64,000 nt of DNA from Dryococelus australis (lineage: Eukaryota; Arthropoda; Insecta; Phasmatodea; Phasmatidae). The position numbers and the translations under genes are program-made. Where the stretch lies: assembly GCA_029891345.1 (NCBI GenBank), contig CM057009.1:311154166-311218165 (forward strand), written 5' to 3'. Shown piece by piece: positions 24,486 through 35,065 of the stretch (its first letter is position 1; the number at the start of each line of letters is the position of its first letter). The notes under the pieces are model-generated. The model worked only from the letters and a program-made list of their open reading frames with translations, had not been told where the DNA came from and did not search any database.

Positions 24486-25700
24486 TCATAAATGTTCAAT
24501 GTGATCGCCACGAGGATCACGGACGACATCTACGCGATATCCAAACTCGTTCCACACTCTTGTCAGCATGTCCGGTGTTACGGTTTGGATGGCGTCCGTA
24601 ATTCTCGTTCGAGGCCGGCAATGGTGGACGAAACACTCGATCCTTTATGTACCCCCATAGAAAAAGGACGCATGATGTAAGATCCAGGCTTCTTGGATCC
24701 CGGTGATGAAGAGCCTGGCAACCAGCTGCTCCACGACCAATCCAGCGTTGCGGCAATATCTCGTTCGGGTATCCGCGAATAGCTAAGGTGCCAATGGCAC
24801 GCAAAATTTGGCAGCCAAACTTCAACGCATACAAAATTCTTGTGTAAGACTTGTGTTCAACCTAAAATCACGTGATCACTTGTCTCCTTACTTTGATAAA
24901 CTAAACTGGTTACGTGTGGACGAACGACGTCAGCTCCACAGTCTCACACTAGCGTACAATATACTATCCTCGTATATTACAACGCCAGAATACGTACACA
25001 CTTGGCTGGAAACCTTGGAGGATTACCACGCTATTAACACGCGTGCTGAAAATACATCTCTGTTAAATATTCCAGCTCACTAAACCCAGGTACATGCAAA
25101 TTCTTTCACCGTCCATGTCGCACGAGCATGGAATAATCGTACACTTTACCTACAACTTTTGATTTATACATTCACTTTGGTCAATGTGTTAATTGTTGCT
25201 GCCCATTCGTCAATTTATTTTAATTTTTGCTGCATTCGATTTTCATAATATGTAAGTTATTATTATAGATATGTTTATTTATTTTAATGAGATAAGATTC
25301 AATATGTTGTTTTCCTCTCAGGTAGTTTATAGGTTTTGCAGATTTATATTTATGTTTGGTAATGTGGATTATGAAACAAATTTTGTGGTATTGTAGATCA
25401 GTATTATTGTGATATTTTAATTTTAGTTTCTTTAAACATTGCCTTGTGTCTAGTCCTGCTCGAGATGTGTACATCATATGAAACCACTGATCTTTTTCAA
25501 ATTTACACTATTGTTTGAGCTATCATATTTCTTTTTCGCCTCTTGTTAATGTAAGTATTTTTCTTGTTCTTTATGTTTAGGTATGTGTACACTGAGTTAT
25601 ACCTGGTTAAGTGTAAGAGAAGGCATTGAAACGTTAACTCCGCCAGTATAAATAAAATCAAAATAAATAAATGGGGTGGCGCACCATCCTACAAATTCGC
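24486..25700 (-). mobile_element. Mariner-like transposase relic, split by a retrotransposon
   Basis: The minus strand reads a mariner-type DGAPPH block (about 25671-25692, preceded by a stop). After the nested insertion come an AIRGYPNEILPQRWIGRG block near 24785-24730 and SLDLTSCVLFLWGYIKDRV near 24690-24635. It ends in a GDHIEHL-type terminus with a stop at 24486. These are the second and third catalytic regions and the C terminus of mariner/Tc1-type DDE transposases, which cut and paste at TA sites. Stops, frameshifts and substitutions (the normal SPDLTPLDF block is altered) show it is dead. The N-terminal DNA-binding part is not recognisable. Confidence 0.8.
24797..25671 (+). mobile_element. 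5'-truncated non-LTR retrotransposon nested in the mariner relic
   Basis: From 24808 the plus strand is open to 25083 and reads the C-terminal part of a LINE reverse transcriptase, with KLQRIQNSCVR at the start, SPYFDKLNWLRVDERRQLH in the middle and HAINTRAENTSLLNIP near the end. This is the typical C-terminal region of Jockey/CR1-like insect elements. About 590 nt of 3' untranslated sequence follows, ending in an A-rich AAATAAAATCAAAATAAATA tail at about 25671. The mariner block resumes exactly after it. It is 5'-truncated: the reverse transcriptase core and endonuclease are missing. Confidence 0.85.
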
Positions 25701-26280
25701 GAACACGTGCTTTTCCATGGAAATCTGTGCGTAAAATTTCATTCATCCGTCACTAAAATTAAATAATTTATTTGCAGATTCATTCAGTAAAACTAACATT
25801 TCGTACGATTCATGGAAACAATAAACTTGAACCTTGAAACGTAAATTATATTTACGACGTAGCTTAATGGCTGATACCGGGACGGTTGGAAAATGGCGGA
25901 ACGGGCGGTTTTATGACGCGGTAAACACGTGCTGAAAATATTATAACTCACTCAAGAAAACTCACCAACTGTACTGATGAAAGCAAAAAAAAAAAAAATT
26001 TAACTGCCAATGAAATATTCCGACAACACGAACCAGGTACTCATATAAACATGATGAAAGAAAACGCACATTCATAATGGCGTTAACTGGACTGGAATTG
26101 TTTCACTATTCGTAATTTTCGACATAGTTACTCCGCCATAGTTGTTAAACATGTTTTTAAAGCAATTCAATAAAAGCCTAAGAAATCGAATATTGCTTTA
26201 ATATTATAATTTAAACCAAATATGTTATAAATAGGGAGAGCCAATTTCATGGCCAGCTGTATTTTATATAACTTTATCTC
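25672..26280. other. No further feature recognised
   Basis: After the residual mariner block (to about 25700) the sequence is AT-rich with an A-run at 25986-25997 and no open frame of note. Confidence 0.4.
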
Positions 26281-26499
26281 ATATTCGTTTACGTGATTGA
26301 ATAGTTTGCATGTTAGGTGTCTTAAATACCTGCGTGCGAATCACAGACTGTACTGTATTGAGGCTACTTGATTCTGATTGGCCAGTAAAGTAAGAAAATG
26401 TCTTCTCGCATGTCACGCCGCCAATAAGCAGAAGAGAACTGCTGTTGTGGCAGTAGAGTATTGAAATGTAGCATGTGCGGATTTTTTTTTCCCCCCGCG

Positions 26500-27382
26500 A
26501 AATTCGTGTTTCCCTAGTCATAAGTTTTCTTGTCCCATAGTAACCTTTATTTAGTAAGTGATTTATCAACGTCATAACCACTTGGGAGGATTTCGGGAGA
26601 TGCTGAAATGCTGCATCAAGTTGTGTCTCTTTACCTGTGTAGATTACCGTGTTCCAGTCATAACCACTGCTGGACTCGCAGAACAAAAAATTTGTTATGC
26701 CGAAACGTGACCTTTATGAAGGAATGTACTGCTTCCACTGTAGTTTCCCTTTGAACAGTAACAGAGACTCGTCAATAACAATGTCTCTTTCAGGTGTCTA
26801 CAACGTTTTGCATTTTTCATTCAAATCCAAAAACACAGGCCAAATTTTTCGCAGCTTTGGACATGGATGTGTGTTGTCAAAACTTGCATTGTCAAAAAGT
26901 GCAAAAAACGTTTCAGCAAACAAAAACGTTTGTAGGTCATGTTTTTTTTTGGGAAAATTGGTGTTTTTGCAGAAGGGCATTTGAGGACCAATATAGCTCT
27001 ACATCAGGCTTCCATACAATGCTCCGCAGAATGGCGACAGCAAAGAAGACATAAATTTCATTTTTGCGTGTGTTTTTCCACTTTTCGTATTTGCATTGTT
27101 GAGTGCGCCTGTTGGTCTCGTTAGTGATAAGCTGGTTGGGAGTGCGGTCAGAAAACATACAGAAAAAAAATCTAAAATGCTGTGCTCGTGATCTGTGTCG
27201 AAATGCATGCCACTTGTGCCAGTAAAGTGATATCGCAGAGACGTAACACTTACATTACACCATTTCCGGGCCAACGCAATCTCCTGATCCGCGTCATCCT
27301 CGGAACTTGAGCTGCTGCTGTCAGATGGAATTTCATCGCCTATTTCCGAGCCTCTGTCAGATACTTCGCTATCTGAGTCCAT
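26500..27382 (-). pseudogene. piggyBac-type transposase pseudogene
   Basis: Starts with ATG at 27382 and an acidic Ser/Asp/Glu-rich N terminus (SDSSSSSSEDDADQE at residues about 20-34), usual for piggyBac transposases. The similarity then moves through frames: TNETNRRTQQCKYEKW and IYVFFAVAILRSIVWKP (27110-27010), DNASFDNTHPCPKLRKIW (26875-26820), DIVIDESLLLFKGKLQWKQ (about 26790-26730, with the first catalytic Asp of the DDD set), and WNTVIYTGKETQLDAAF (26655-26600). At least three frameshifts and stops separate these. After LLNKGYY (about 26555) the sequence diverges and the second and third catalytic Asp regions and the Cys-rich tail are absent. No TTAA-flanked terminal repeats were located. 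Confidence 0.85.
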
Positions 27383-29388
27383 TCCGTTACATGTATACCT
27401 TTCAACCGTCTTTCAACCGTTCAGGCTACCAACCAACTGAACAGTCACTTCAAATGTGAGCGTACGATTATGTGTAAAAAAAAAAATTAAAAATAGACGA
27501 AAAAACAACTTTCATTACAGTCATGTTTGGGTAGATTTTTTTTTTTTTTGCATTTGTGTTATTATCACAACTAATATGTCCAAACACTCCAAATAGAAAA
27601 TATAGTGTGTCGGTACACGTTGGTTAAGAGTTCATAATTGATTACTGAGTAAATGCCATATGTTATACAAATTTACGGTCTTCTATTAGTTTTGCTAGGT
27701 TAAGAATTACTTGGTTTGTATTTACAGGCAGTGACTGTCCATATTGCATTTTCATTTCGCATTTTATTCTTATAAAACGGTGTAATGATTTAATTTTTCG
27801 GTAAAAGTTCGAATGTTCCTCATAAATTACCGCTGAATACGTTGTGCATATCATTGAACTTCCTGTAAATAACCAATTACAATAAATTTTTATAATCGCT
27901 TACTTTTTTTTGCTGGTTTCAATCCAAATAGAAAGATATTTGTATGGAATTTATTAACAATAATACACAATTATATATTATATTATTCGCTCTTAAATAC
28001 AATTGTGATTAAAGTGATGAAAATTTTATATGGATACAATCAGATTAATTCGAGCAGATAAACGCCTTCAAAATACGTAAGTACAGCTACTGTATGCTAA
28101 AGCTTGGACTATCGAACATACTGATAGGAACGAACTAACGCAGAAAATATGCAAACGCGATGGTAGTCACACAAATGAATAACTAAAGTTACTTCATCCA
28201 CGATGCTAACAATTATTTTAAAAAAAGGGGGCTTGGCCAGTTATGGTTGCTGCGATACATTGAAAACCAACTAAATGCCTGATTGTATTTGCTAACTATT
28301 TGAAACGTAGAACTACAAGAAATGCATAAAATATAATCAGTTAGTGGTTTATTTTGGAACAACATTGGATGGAAACGATGAACTGGCTGGCTGACTGCCG
28401 GGAGGGCTCACGCCATCCCGGCTCTGACCAGACGGACTGACAAGTTGGCAACGCCGCGCGGATATAGCGTGTCACCCGAGACAAGTTACTACTGCGCCCC
28501 CCCCCCCCCCCTTTTTTCAGTTACATCGCCGGATATCAGAGTAAGGAGTGCTGAGTTTCCCCAACAAACTCTGGTTCCCAAAGTGTGAAGTCTGGCGTCT
28601 ACGTTTTTGACCGTTCTCACGTTTAGGACGCAGTAGAGAGAATGAGAAGAAAAAAGAATAAGAAAGGAAGAGGGTGAAGAGGAAAATGGAAGGGGGGGGG
28701 AGGGTGTGACAGCGAAAGTCGCCAGACCATCGACAGTTGCGCGACCTTGAACAGACCTGTGGCGTGGCGTAGAAACGAGCGTGATCAGGGATGCCAACTG
28801 ATGCCAATTTTTTCACCAGATGTGGTCATTTCCATAGACTAAAGATTCATCTTCTGCGCATGTATCCAACATTGAACTACCCCAAAGAAACACAACTCTC
28901 AAAGTCACATGGTCAACAGTGATGAAAGTGTTCGTTTATATCTTAACTTTTAATGACAAGCACTATAAAATACTTTTACCAATTAGAATTTTATTCAAAA
29001 TGCATTAGGAATGATAAGAAACACCGAAAAGAACTAGAGTACTAAACAGTTTTTTTAACCTAAAATCCAATTAATGCCATCTTTGCTTGACGTGACGTGT
29101 TGGCAGAAAAGCATTGAACATGTTGGGACATGGAGTCTGATAGTGCGCAGCCAGCGAGATCGGTTACGTCATCTTGGGCCAATTTTTGGATGGCTGGCCA
29201 AATCCCACCACTGCAAGTCGAAAACTTAGTGAAATCTGAAAAAAAAACTAGAGAACTTTGAGAATTTCATAGCCACGCGTAGCGTTTCCTAAATGCTATT
29301 CCTAAGCAGACATATCAAGCACATTGCGCAATCTTGTAATGCGTTTTCTGCCGAAGTTTTCCACAACGTTTGACGTTGGAGGGGGGGG
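27383..29388. other. No gene recognised; GC-rich patch with homopolymers
   Basis: 27400-28370 is AT-rich. 28380-28800 is GC-richer with a C-run at about 28496-28511 and a G-run at about 28691-28699. The two overlapping minus frames at 28489-28816 are not conserved-looking. 29380-29390 is another G-run. Confidence 0.4.
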
Positions 29389-29580
29389 GGGTGGTGCAGT
29401 GGTTAGACCACACGCCTCTCACTTAAGCGACCCGGGAATTCGCATGTGGGAATAGTGCTCTACGACGCTGCTCTGTCCTCATTGTTGACTTCTCAAGCTT
29501 ATTAGCGGTATATGCTTGAAATCTTACCTGGGAGGTTGGCACACAGATGTAAAGAGCCGCCCAAATCTCTTCACGCATTG
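29389..29580 (+). mobile_element. tRNA-derived SINE copy, family 1, plus strand
   Basis: Begins with a box-A-like word (GGTGCAGTGGTTAGACC), then a degenerate box-B region (CCCGGGAATTCGCATG). It ends with a tail AAAGAGCCGCCCAAATCTCTTCA that matches the tails of the other family-1 copies (AGGAGCCGTCCAGATCTCTTCA at 39814). The head differs from those copies, so this may be a related SINE sharing only the 3' part. Confidence 0.55.
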
Positions 29581-29799
29581 TGCATTCACACGTACCTCAG
29601 CTAATGAATAAATATCCCTGGAATAAGATTTCCACAAACTCAGTTTACATCGCGTTTGCACAAGAAAGCGTGTTATCGCCCATATTGTTGTGCCTCAAGA
29701 GCGAAAAATCTCCGGCCGATGTACTTTTAAGCAGTAAACAGCAGGCTCCCAAAATCCACCTGTTGCAATACATTCTTAAATTAACCAAAAGTTGAGTGA

Positions 29800-30035
29800 T
29801 TTGGCAGCTCTTAGCAAAGAGGTTTTGAGCCGATGAGGGTGAAATGAGGCGGGAACGGAGCAGCGCCGGAATAAAAGGGCGGGGAAACCTGAAATCCCTG
29901 AGAAAACCCGCGGACCAGCGGCATCGCCCGGCTCGATTATCAGTTGCGAAAACCTGTAAGTGACCCGGCCGGGGATAGAACCCGGTTCGCCTTGGTGGGA
30001 GGCGAGCAGGCTAACCGCTCAGCCACCGCGGCTCC
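29800..30035 (-). mobile_element. tRNA-derived SINE copy, family 1, minus strand
   Basis: On the minus strand the head reads GGTGGCTGAGCGGTTAGCC (box A) and GGGTTCTATCCCCGGCC (box B). The body follows with CTCAGGGATTTC and CACCCTCATCGGCTC, and the tail AGAGCTGCCAA ends near 29800. The tRNA-like head is good enough for pol III initiation in principle but lacks tRNA acceptor pairing. Two more copies lie at 33940-34192 and 39700-39845. Confidence 0.8.
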
Positions 30036-30719
30036 AGTGAGTGCTGTATTCGATCAAAATGGAAAGTGTTGTTTATTTACGTGTATTTACTTGTTTCCAT
30101 CTGATTTTATTTCCCAAGCAGGTCGGTATAAATGCGTATTGTAATGCAAAATTTACAATCAAATTTTAATTTTTTTTATGCATGCTTTTAAATGATTGGC
30201 TGAACTTTCAAAATATTTCCACCGCAGTAAGTAGTAGCAACCCTTAATTCAGGATTATGATGTCTTCACTTTACGCGTTACACGTATCGGGCTAAACGTT
30301 CACATTTACATAAAACGTTGTATGTTTGGAAGCTACAGTATTATGATGTCTGAATTATGCACGTAACATTTGTGTACTGAATAAGAGGTCGGGGATAAAT
30401 ATGGCTGCTTTTCAGATCGGAAGCTGTAAAAATTCAATTTATATATGTGTCGTGACATTGATGTTACTAGGACAGGTTGACAAATTGCGGCATTACTTTT
30501 TTTATACAAACATCTAAACCAACTAGGAGCTCGCCATAATCTCTAGAACAAAATGTCCCAGGGAGATGTAGAAATGATTTCTTGTATATGGTAAACATTC
30601 GTATGCAATAAACTTTAATAAGTTGAAAAAGTTTAACTGTGTTTTATGAAGCAGGCTTTCTAAAAATTACAAACTTAATTGTAAACATTCTGCAGTAGAA
30701 TATAAAAGCGAAGTCTGGC
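30036..30719. other. No feature recognised
   Basis: AT-rich intronic sequence without long frames or recognised repeat words. Confidence 0.4.
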
Positions 30720-31170
30720 ATAAGGAAATGGGGCAGTAGATGTCAAGGAACCGACCGGCTGCCATGTTGTGAAGTCACATGGCCGCCATATTGGATCTGA
30801 GTGACCTTGACACCGCGCCCGTGAACTTCGACAACCTAGAAACCAAAAAATTAAGTAAAAAGTTCTAGAAAACGCAAAAATTCGATAAACCAATAAAAAA
30901 ATAGATGGAAAAAATACAATGATGACTCCAACAACCATGTTGGTAGTTGTTGACCTTGGCATTGACTGCAAAGACCTGAAACATAAAAAAAAAATTGAGA
31001 AAAATCGTAAAAAATATATAAAAATCGTAAAAAAAAAAAAATATTATGGAAAAAAAAACGACGTACCTAATGCGTACAAACAAAGTTGAATGTGTGTGAG
31101 CCTAAGGGTTCTATTCTCATAGAAATGGTGGAGTAAGCCACTCCTTGGTACGACGATCAGTAGACTAAAC
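30720..31170. repeat. Dispersed TGACCTTGA-bearing repeat, copy 1
   Basis: Begins with GGCTGCCATGTTGTGAAG, carries CCGCCATATTGGATCTGAG followed by TGACCTTGA at 30802-30810, then A-rich GAAAAAATCGTAAAAA-type stretches. A second TGACCTTGG is near 30950. The same order is expanded at 34195-35065. Long T-rich frames on the minus strand are compositional. Confidence 0.6.
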
Positions 31171-31177
31171 CTCCGCC

Positions 31178-31235
31178 ACCGCACGTATTTTGAATTCTAG
31201 CTTGTCTCAAAATAAATCCAAATCCGCGTAATCTT
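31178..31235. repeat. Fragment of the 7893-9652 element arm
   Basis: CGCACGTATTTTGAATTCTAGCTTGTC followed by AAATCCGCG matches the inner part of the left arm (8072-8120). A stranded piece of that element. Confidence 0.55.
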
Positions 31236-31376
31236 CGCGTTTTTGCTCGCCTTGCCCACCACGCACTGAATTGTGGATAATAACTTCGATGTCTGTGGGC
31301 TCTGCTCGCAGTCAAGTCGAAATCGGAACAACTTTCTCCAGCGCAGGCAACGTGTGCGACGCCGAGGTAGCGAGAA

Positions 31377-32842
31377 GCTCCCTGATTGGCTGTTGGTACA
31401 GCCCGTTGTGTCTACTTGGCGTTGTCAGCGAACGTACTGTAAATGCTCCCTCCCTGATTGGCTGTTGGTACAGCCCGTTGTGTCTACTTGGCGTTGTCAG
31501 CGAACGTACTGTAAATGCTCCCTGATTGGCTGTTGGTACAGCCCGTTGTGTCTACTTGGCGTTGTCAGCGAACGTACTGTAAATGCTCCCTGATTGGCTG
31601 TTGGTACAGCCCGTTGTGTCTACTTGGCGTTGTCAGCGAACGTACTGTAAATGCTCCCTGATTGGCTGTTGGTACCGCCCGTTGTGTCTACTTGGCGTTG
31701 TCAGCGAACGCGCTGTAAATGCTCCCTGATTGGCTGTTGGTACAGCCCGTTGTGTCTACTTGGCGTTGTCAGCGAACGCACTGTAAATGCTCCCTGATTG
31801 GCTGTTGGTACAGCCCGTTGTGTCTACTTGGCGTTGTCAGCGAACGCACTGTAAATGCTCCCTCCCTGATTGGCTGTTGGTACAGCCCGTTGTGTCTACT
31901 TGGCGTTGTCAGCGAACGTACTGTAAATGCTCCCTGATTGGCTGTTGGTACAGCCCGTTGTGTCTACTTGGCGTTGTCAGCGAACGTACTGTAAATGCTC
32001 CCTGATTGGCTGTTGGTACAGCCCGTTGTGTCTACTTGGCGTTGTCAGCGAACGTACTGTAAATGCTCCCTGATTGGCTGTTGGTACAGCCCGTTGTGTC
32101 TACTTGGCGTTGTCAGCGAACGTACTGTAAATGCTCCCTGATTGGCTGTTGGTACAACCCGTTGTGTCTACTTGGCGTTGTCAGCGAACGCACTGTAAAT
32201 GCTCCCTCCCTGATTGGCTGTTGGTACAGCCCGTTGTGTCTACTTGGCGTTGTCAGCGAACGCACTGTAAATGCTCCCTGATTGGCGGTTGGTACAGCCC
32301 GTTGTGTCTACTTGGCGTTGTCAGCGAACGTACTGTAAATGCTCCCTGATTGGCTGTTGGTACAGCCTGTTGTGTCTACTTGGCGTTGTCAGCGAACGCA
32401 CTGTAAATGCTCCCTCCCTGATTGGCTGTTGGTACAGCCCGTTGTGTCTACTTGGCGTTGTCAGCGAACGCACTGAAAATGCTCCCTGATTGGCTGTTGG
32501 TACAGCCCGTTGTGTCTACTTGGCGTTGTCAGCGAACGCACTGTAAATGCTCCCTCCCTGATTGGCTGTTGGTACAGCCCGTTGTGTCTACTTGGCGTTG
32601 TCAGCGAACGCACTGTAAATGCTCCCTCCCTGATTGGCTGTTGGTACAGCCCGTTGTGTCTACTTAGCGTTGTCAGCGAACGCACTGTAAATGCTCCCTC
32701 CCTGATTGGCTGTTGGTACAGCCCGTTGTGTCTACTTGGCGTTGTCAGCGAACGCACTGTAAATGCTCCCTCCCTGATTGGCTGTTGGTACAGCCCGTTG
32801 TGTCTACTTGGCGTTGTCAGCGAACGCACTGTAAATGCACCC
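31377..32842 (+). repeat. 68/72 bp tandem array, 21 copies
   Basis: Twenty-one nearly identical units counted by CTGATTGGCTGTTGG. Most are 68 bp, and some gain a 4-bp CTCC duplication to make 72 bp. Each unit runs CTGATTGGCTGTTGGTACAG, CCCGTTGTGTCTACTTGGCG, TTGTCAGCGAACG, then YACTGTAAATGCTCC. A T/C difference (GAACGTACTG versus GAACGCACTG) sorts the copies: T dominates early and in the middle, C in the last third. The open frames through it come from the lack of stops and shift with the 4-bp insertions. It lies in the inferred first intron, ending about 260 bp before exon 2. Every unit carries ATTGG, the inverse of the CCAAT box. A lone diverged GATTGGCTGTTGG occurs at 35368. Confidence 0.98.
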
Positions 32843-33103
32843 CCCATGCCGCTAATTCTCAGGCGTGGGAAATGACTCTCTTCTGAGCCGGATTCCGTAA
32901 AGCAGCTTACGTTACGTCTACCGCAGCGCAAATGTATGAACACGATATGAATATGTAGGGATGGGATTAGTAAACATCATCAATACTCTTTGAATGCTTT
33001 AAAAACAAACGTGCACGCAGAATAATTTTATCGTACACCAACAAATTCGATATTTTATGTCGTGTATTGTAATTAAATGGTTGATCATTTTCTGTGTTCG
33101 CAG

Positions 33104-33223
33104 GTATGCCGTTCGCTGCGAAGACCGTGTACTATGTTGTTGAAGATGAGAAAGGCACTATGAAAGTAGTGGAGCGACAAAATCTAGATCCTGCCCCTGC
33201 TGATAACTTCGGCGGGGCCTTCG
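33104..33223 (+). CDS. Exon 2 of the host gene, with start codon
   Basis: TTTTCTGTGTTCGCAG ends at 33103 and provides the acceptor. ATG is at 33106. The exon is open for 39 codons plus one base and stops at a donor (TTCG then GTATGT at 33224), giving a phase-1 exon end. The product begins MPFAAKTVYYVVEDEKG and continues VVERQN and ADNFGGAF. Codon use is richer in G+C than the surroundings, as expected for selected coding sequence. Joined to 37160 the frame stays open. The residues are soluble and mixed-charge, with no signal peptide or membrane segment. I do not recognise the family. The open frame running on to 33276 is intron read-through. Confidence 0.65.
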
Positions 33224-33639
33224 GTATGTTAAATATTTGTTCACGCGAACTGAGCACTTCTGAAAGACCTGCCTAAGATATACTTGTATGAGCATTTGGT
33301 ATTGTTCCACCACGTGGAAACTAGACATTGCCACGGGCCTGCTCATTTGATTCGTCGGTCAAATGTAAGTGTGTAGATATTTGATACGTAAATATTTTAC
33401 AAATTTGCCATTTGTACATATTAATAAAACACCGAAGGAAAAAAAAAAAAACACACAATTTCTGTATTCGCAAATGATTACCTAACACTTTCAGTTTGAC
33501 ATTAAAGAATGGAACTACTTTCTGTACATCGTTGTTAACTTCACTGGTCGTACACCAGTAAGCGTGCCTTTAAAATGTACACACGTAAAGGCAGTGATAT
33601 TTTTCAAAAGTGCTCAATTTTTAACCTGAACAGCCTATA
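33224..33639 (+). other. Start of intron 2, no element recognised
   Basis: AT-rich, with an A-run near 33439-33451. Confidence 0.4.
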
Positions 33640-33760
33640 TCCGTGTGTAGTTTATAGTCCATCCACGAATACTTACAACTTTTCTGAAGCTCTGTTAAAG
33701 CTCTACTTTCAAGCCATTCCCTCCGCCTCCTGCAAACAAAGCTCAACTAAGTGAAGGGAA
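33640..33760. repeat. Dispersed repeat family 3 copy (diverged)
   Basis: Order TATAGTCCATCC, CAACTTTTCTGAAGCTCTG, AAAGCTCTACT, CCTCCGCCTCCTGCAAACAAA parallels 22139-22245. Confidence 0.4.
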
Positions 33761-33939
33761 TTACTTGAAATGGACCAACACAGTGTGTTTCAGCGCATTA
33801 AGTTAAATATTATTTTGCATTAGAACTATGTCTTACTAGACATTGCCAGTACAATTGTTTTCTCCTCTGTAATGTTCATATTAATTATAAACGAAAGAAG
33901 TGTGATAATGGCGAGTCTGCCGGTACCGGAACTGGTGAG

Positions 33940-34192
33940 TGAGTGAAGAGATTTGGACAGCTCTTATCATCGAGGTCTTGAGAGCCGATGAGGGTGATTC
34001 AGGTGAGTATGGAGCAGCTCCGGAATGAAAGGGCTGGGTAAACGGGAGATCCCCGAGAAAACCCGCCGACCAACATCATCGTCCGGCACGATTCCCACAT
34101 GCGAAAATCCGGAGTGACCCGGCCGGATATTGAACCCGGATCGCCTTTGTGGGAGGCGAGCAGGCTAACTGCTCGGCCACCGACAGCCCGTC
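33940..34192 (-). mobile_element. tRNA-derived SINE copy, family 1, minus strand
   Basis: On the minus strand the head reads GGTGGCCGAGCAGTTAGCC (box A) and a GGGTTCAATATCCGGCC-type box B with one change. The body contains GGATTTTCGCATGTGGG and CACCCTCATCGGCTCTC, and the tail AGAGCTGTCCAAATCTCTTCA is followed by CTCACTCAC near 33940. The best preserved of the three family-1 copies. It is not a functional tRNA: no anticodon arm or acceptor arm pairs. Confidence 0.85.
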
Positions 34193-34194
34193 AC

Positions 34195-35065
34195 CGGGAC
34201 GGGTGCTCGCCAGCCGCCATGTTGTAACGACAGCAGGTCGCAATCTTGAATTTGATCCTGTACTTGGGACCTTGGGATATATTTCTGTGGAAAAGCAAGA
34301 AATATCCCAAAAGTTCGGATAGATTCGTAAGAATCGGGGAAAATTACAATATTTATAATGGTTGCCATATTTTATTGACATGGTATTGACACTGAACAGG
34401 AAAAATCAAGATACATCATAAAAAATCGAAAAAATATTTGCATTAATTAGGAGAAATTACCTTATTGAAACCGACTGCCATTTTATTTGCTTGACCTTGA
34501 CCCCGAAAGACCTTCAATATTTGCATTAATTAGGAGAAATTACCTTATTGAAACCGACTGCCATTTTGGATTTGCTTGACCTTGACCCCGAAAGACCTTC
34601 AGCTTCATAATAACAGAAAACTCATTAAATTGGGTAAAAATGTAGTAAAATATGGAGGAAATTTTAATTACTGGAACCGTATGCAACGTTGCGATTTCAC
34701 CCAGCAGTCATATTGGATGTATTTACCATGACCCCAAAAAATTAATCTATACACAAAAATTGTAAAAAAATTAGATTATATATCCCGGCCGTCATATAGA
34801 AATTCCTTGAACTTAACCTTGACCACAGGTGACATTGAAGTAAAAATCTTGATAAAAATATCCAAGAATTCGATTTAAAAAATCCCAAGAAAATCGGGGA
34901 GAAACTAATTTTTTCCCTTGGTTGGCCGCGATCTTGACCTTGCCCCCAGGCGAACTCGAACCCCCAACAAATCAGTACAATCTGGGGAAAATTCAAGAAA
35001 ATATAACGTTTTTGGAAAATTTTCCAAAAAGTATATAAATCATTGAGAGAACAATGTTTGATTTC
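34195..35065. repeat. Array of TGACCTTGA-bearing repeats, copy 2
   Basis: Starts with CAGCCGCCATGTTGTAACG as in the 30.7 kb copy. It then repeats a loose ~80-130 bp pattern: GACTGCCATTTT, TGACCTTGACCCC, AAAGACCTTCA, and A-rich GAAAAAATT runs. Two adjacent copies (34434-34516 and 34517-34601) are identical except for a 2-bp insertion, which is recent duplication within an old array. TGACCTTGA is exact at 34492-34500 and 34577-34585, with one-base variants near 34815 and 34933. No coding content. Confidence 0.65.

Noticed and set aside
29389-30035. tRNA genes (box A and box B words here, at 34150-34190, 7775 and 24220)
   Set aside because: No acceptor stem or anticodon arm pairs; bodies and tails recur as SINE copies.
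31271-32943. Long open frames through the 68/72 bp array on both strands
   Set aside because: The unit lacks stops in some frames and the frame shifts with each 4-bp insertion; no start or splice context.
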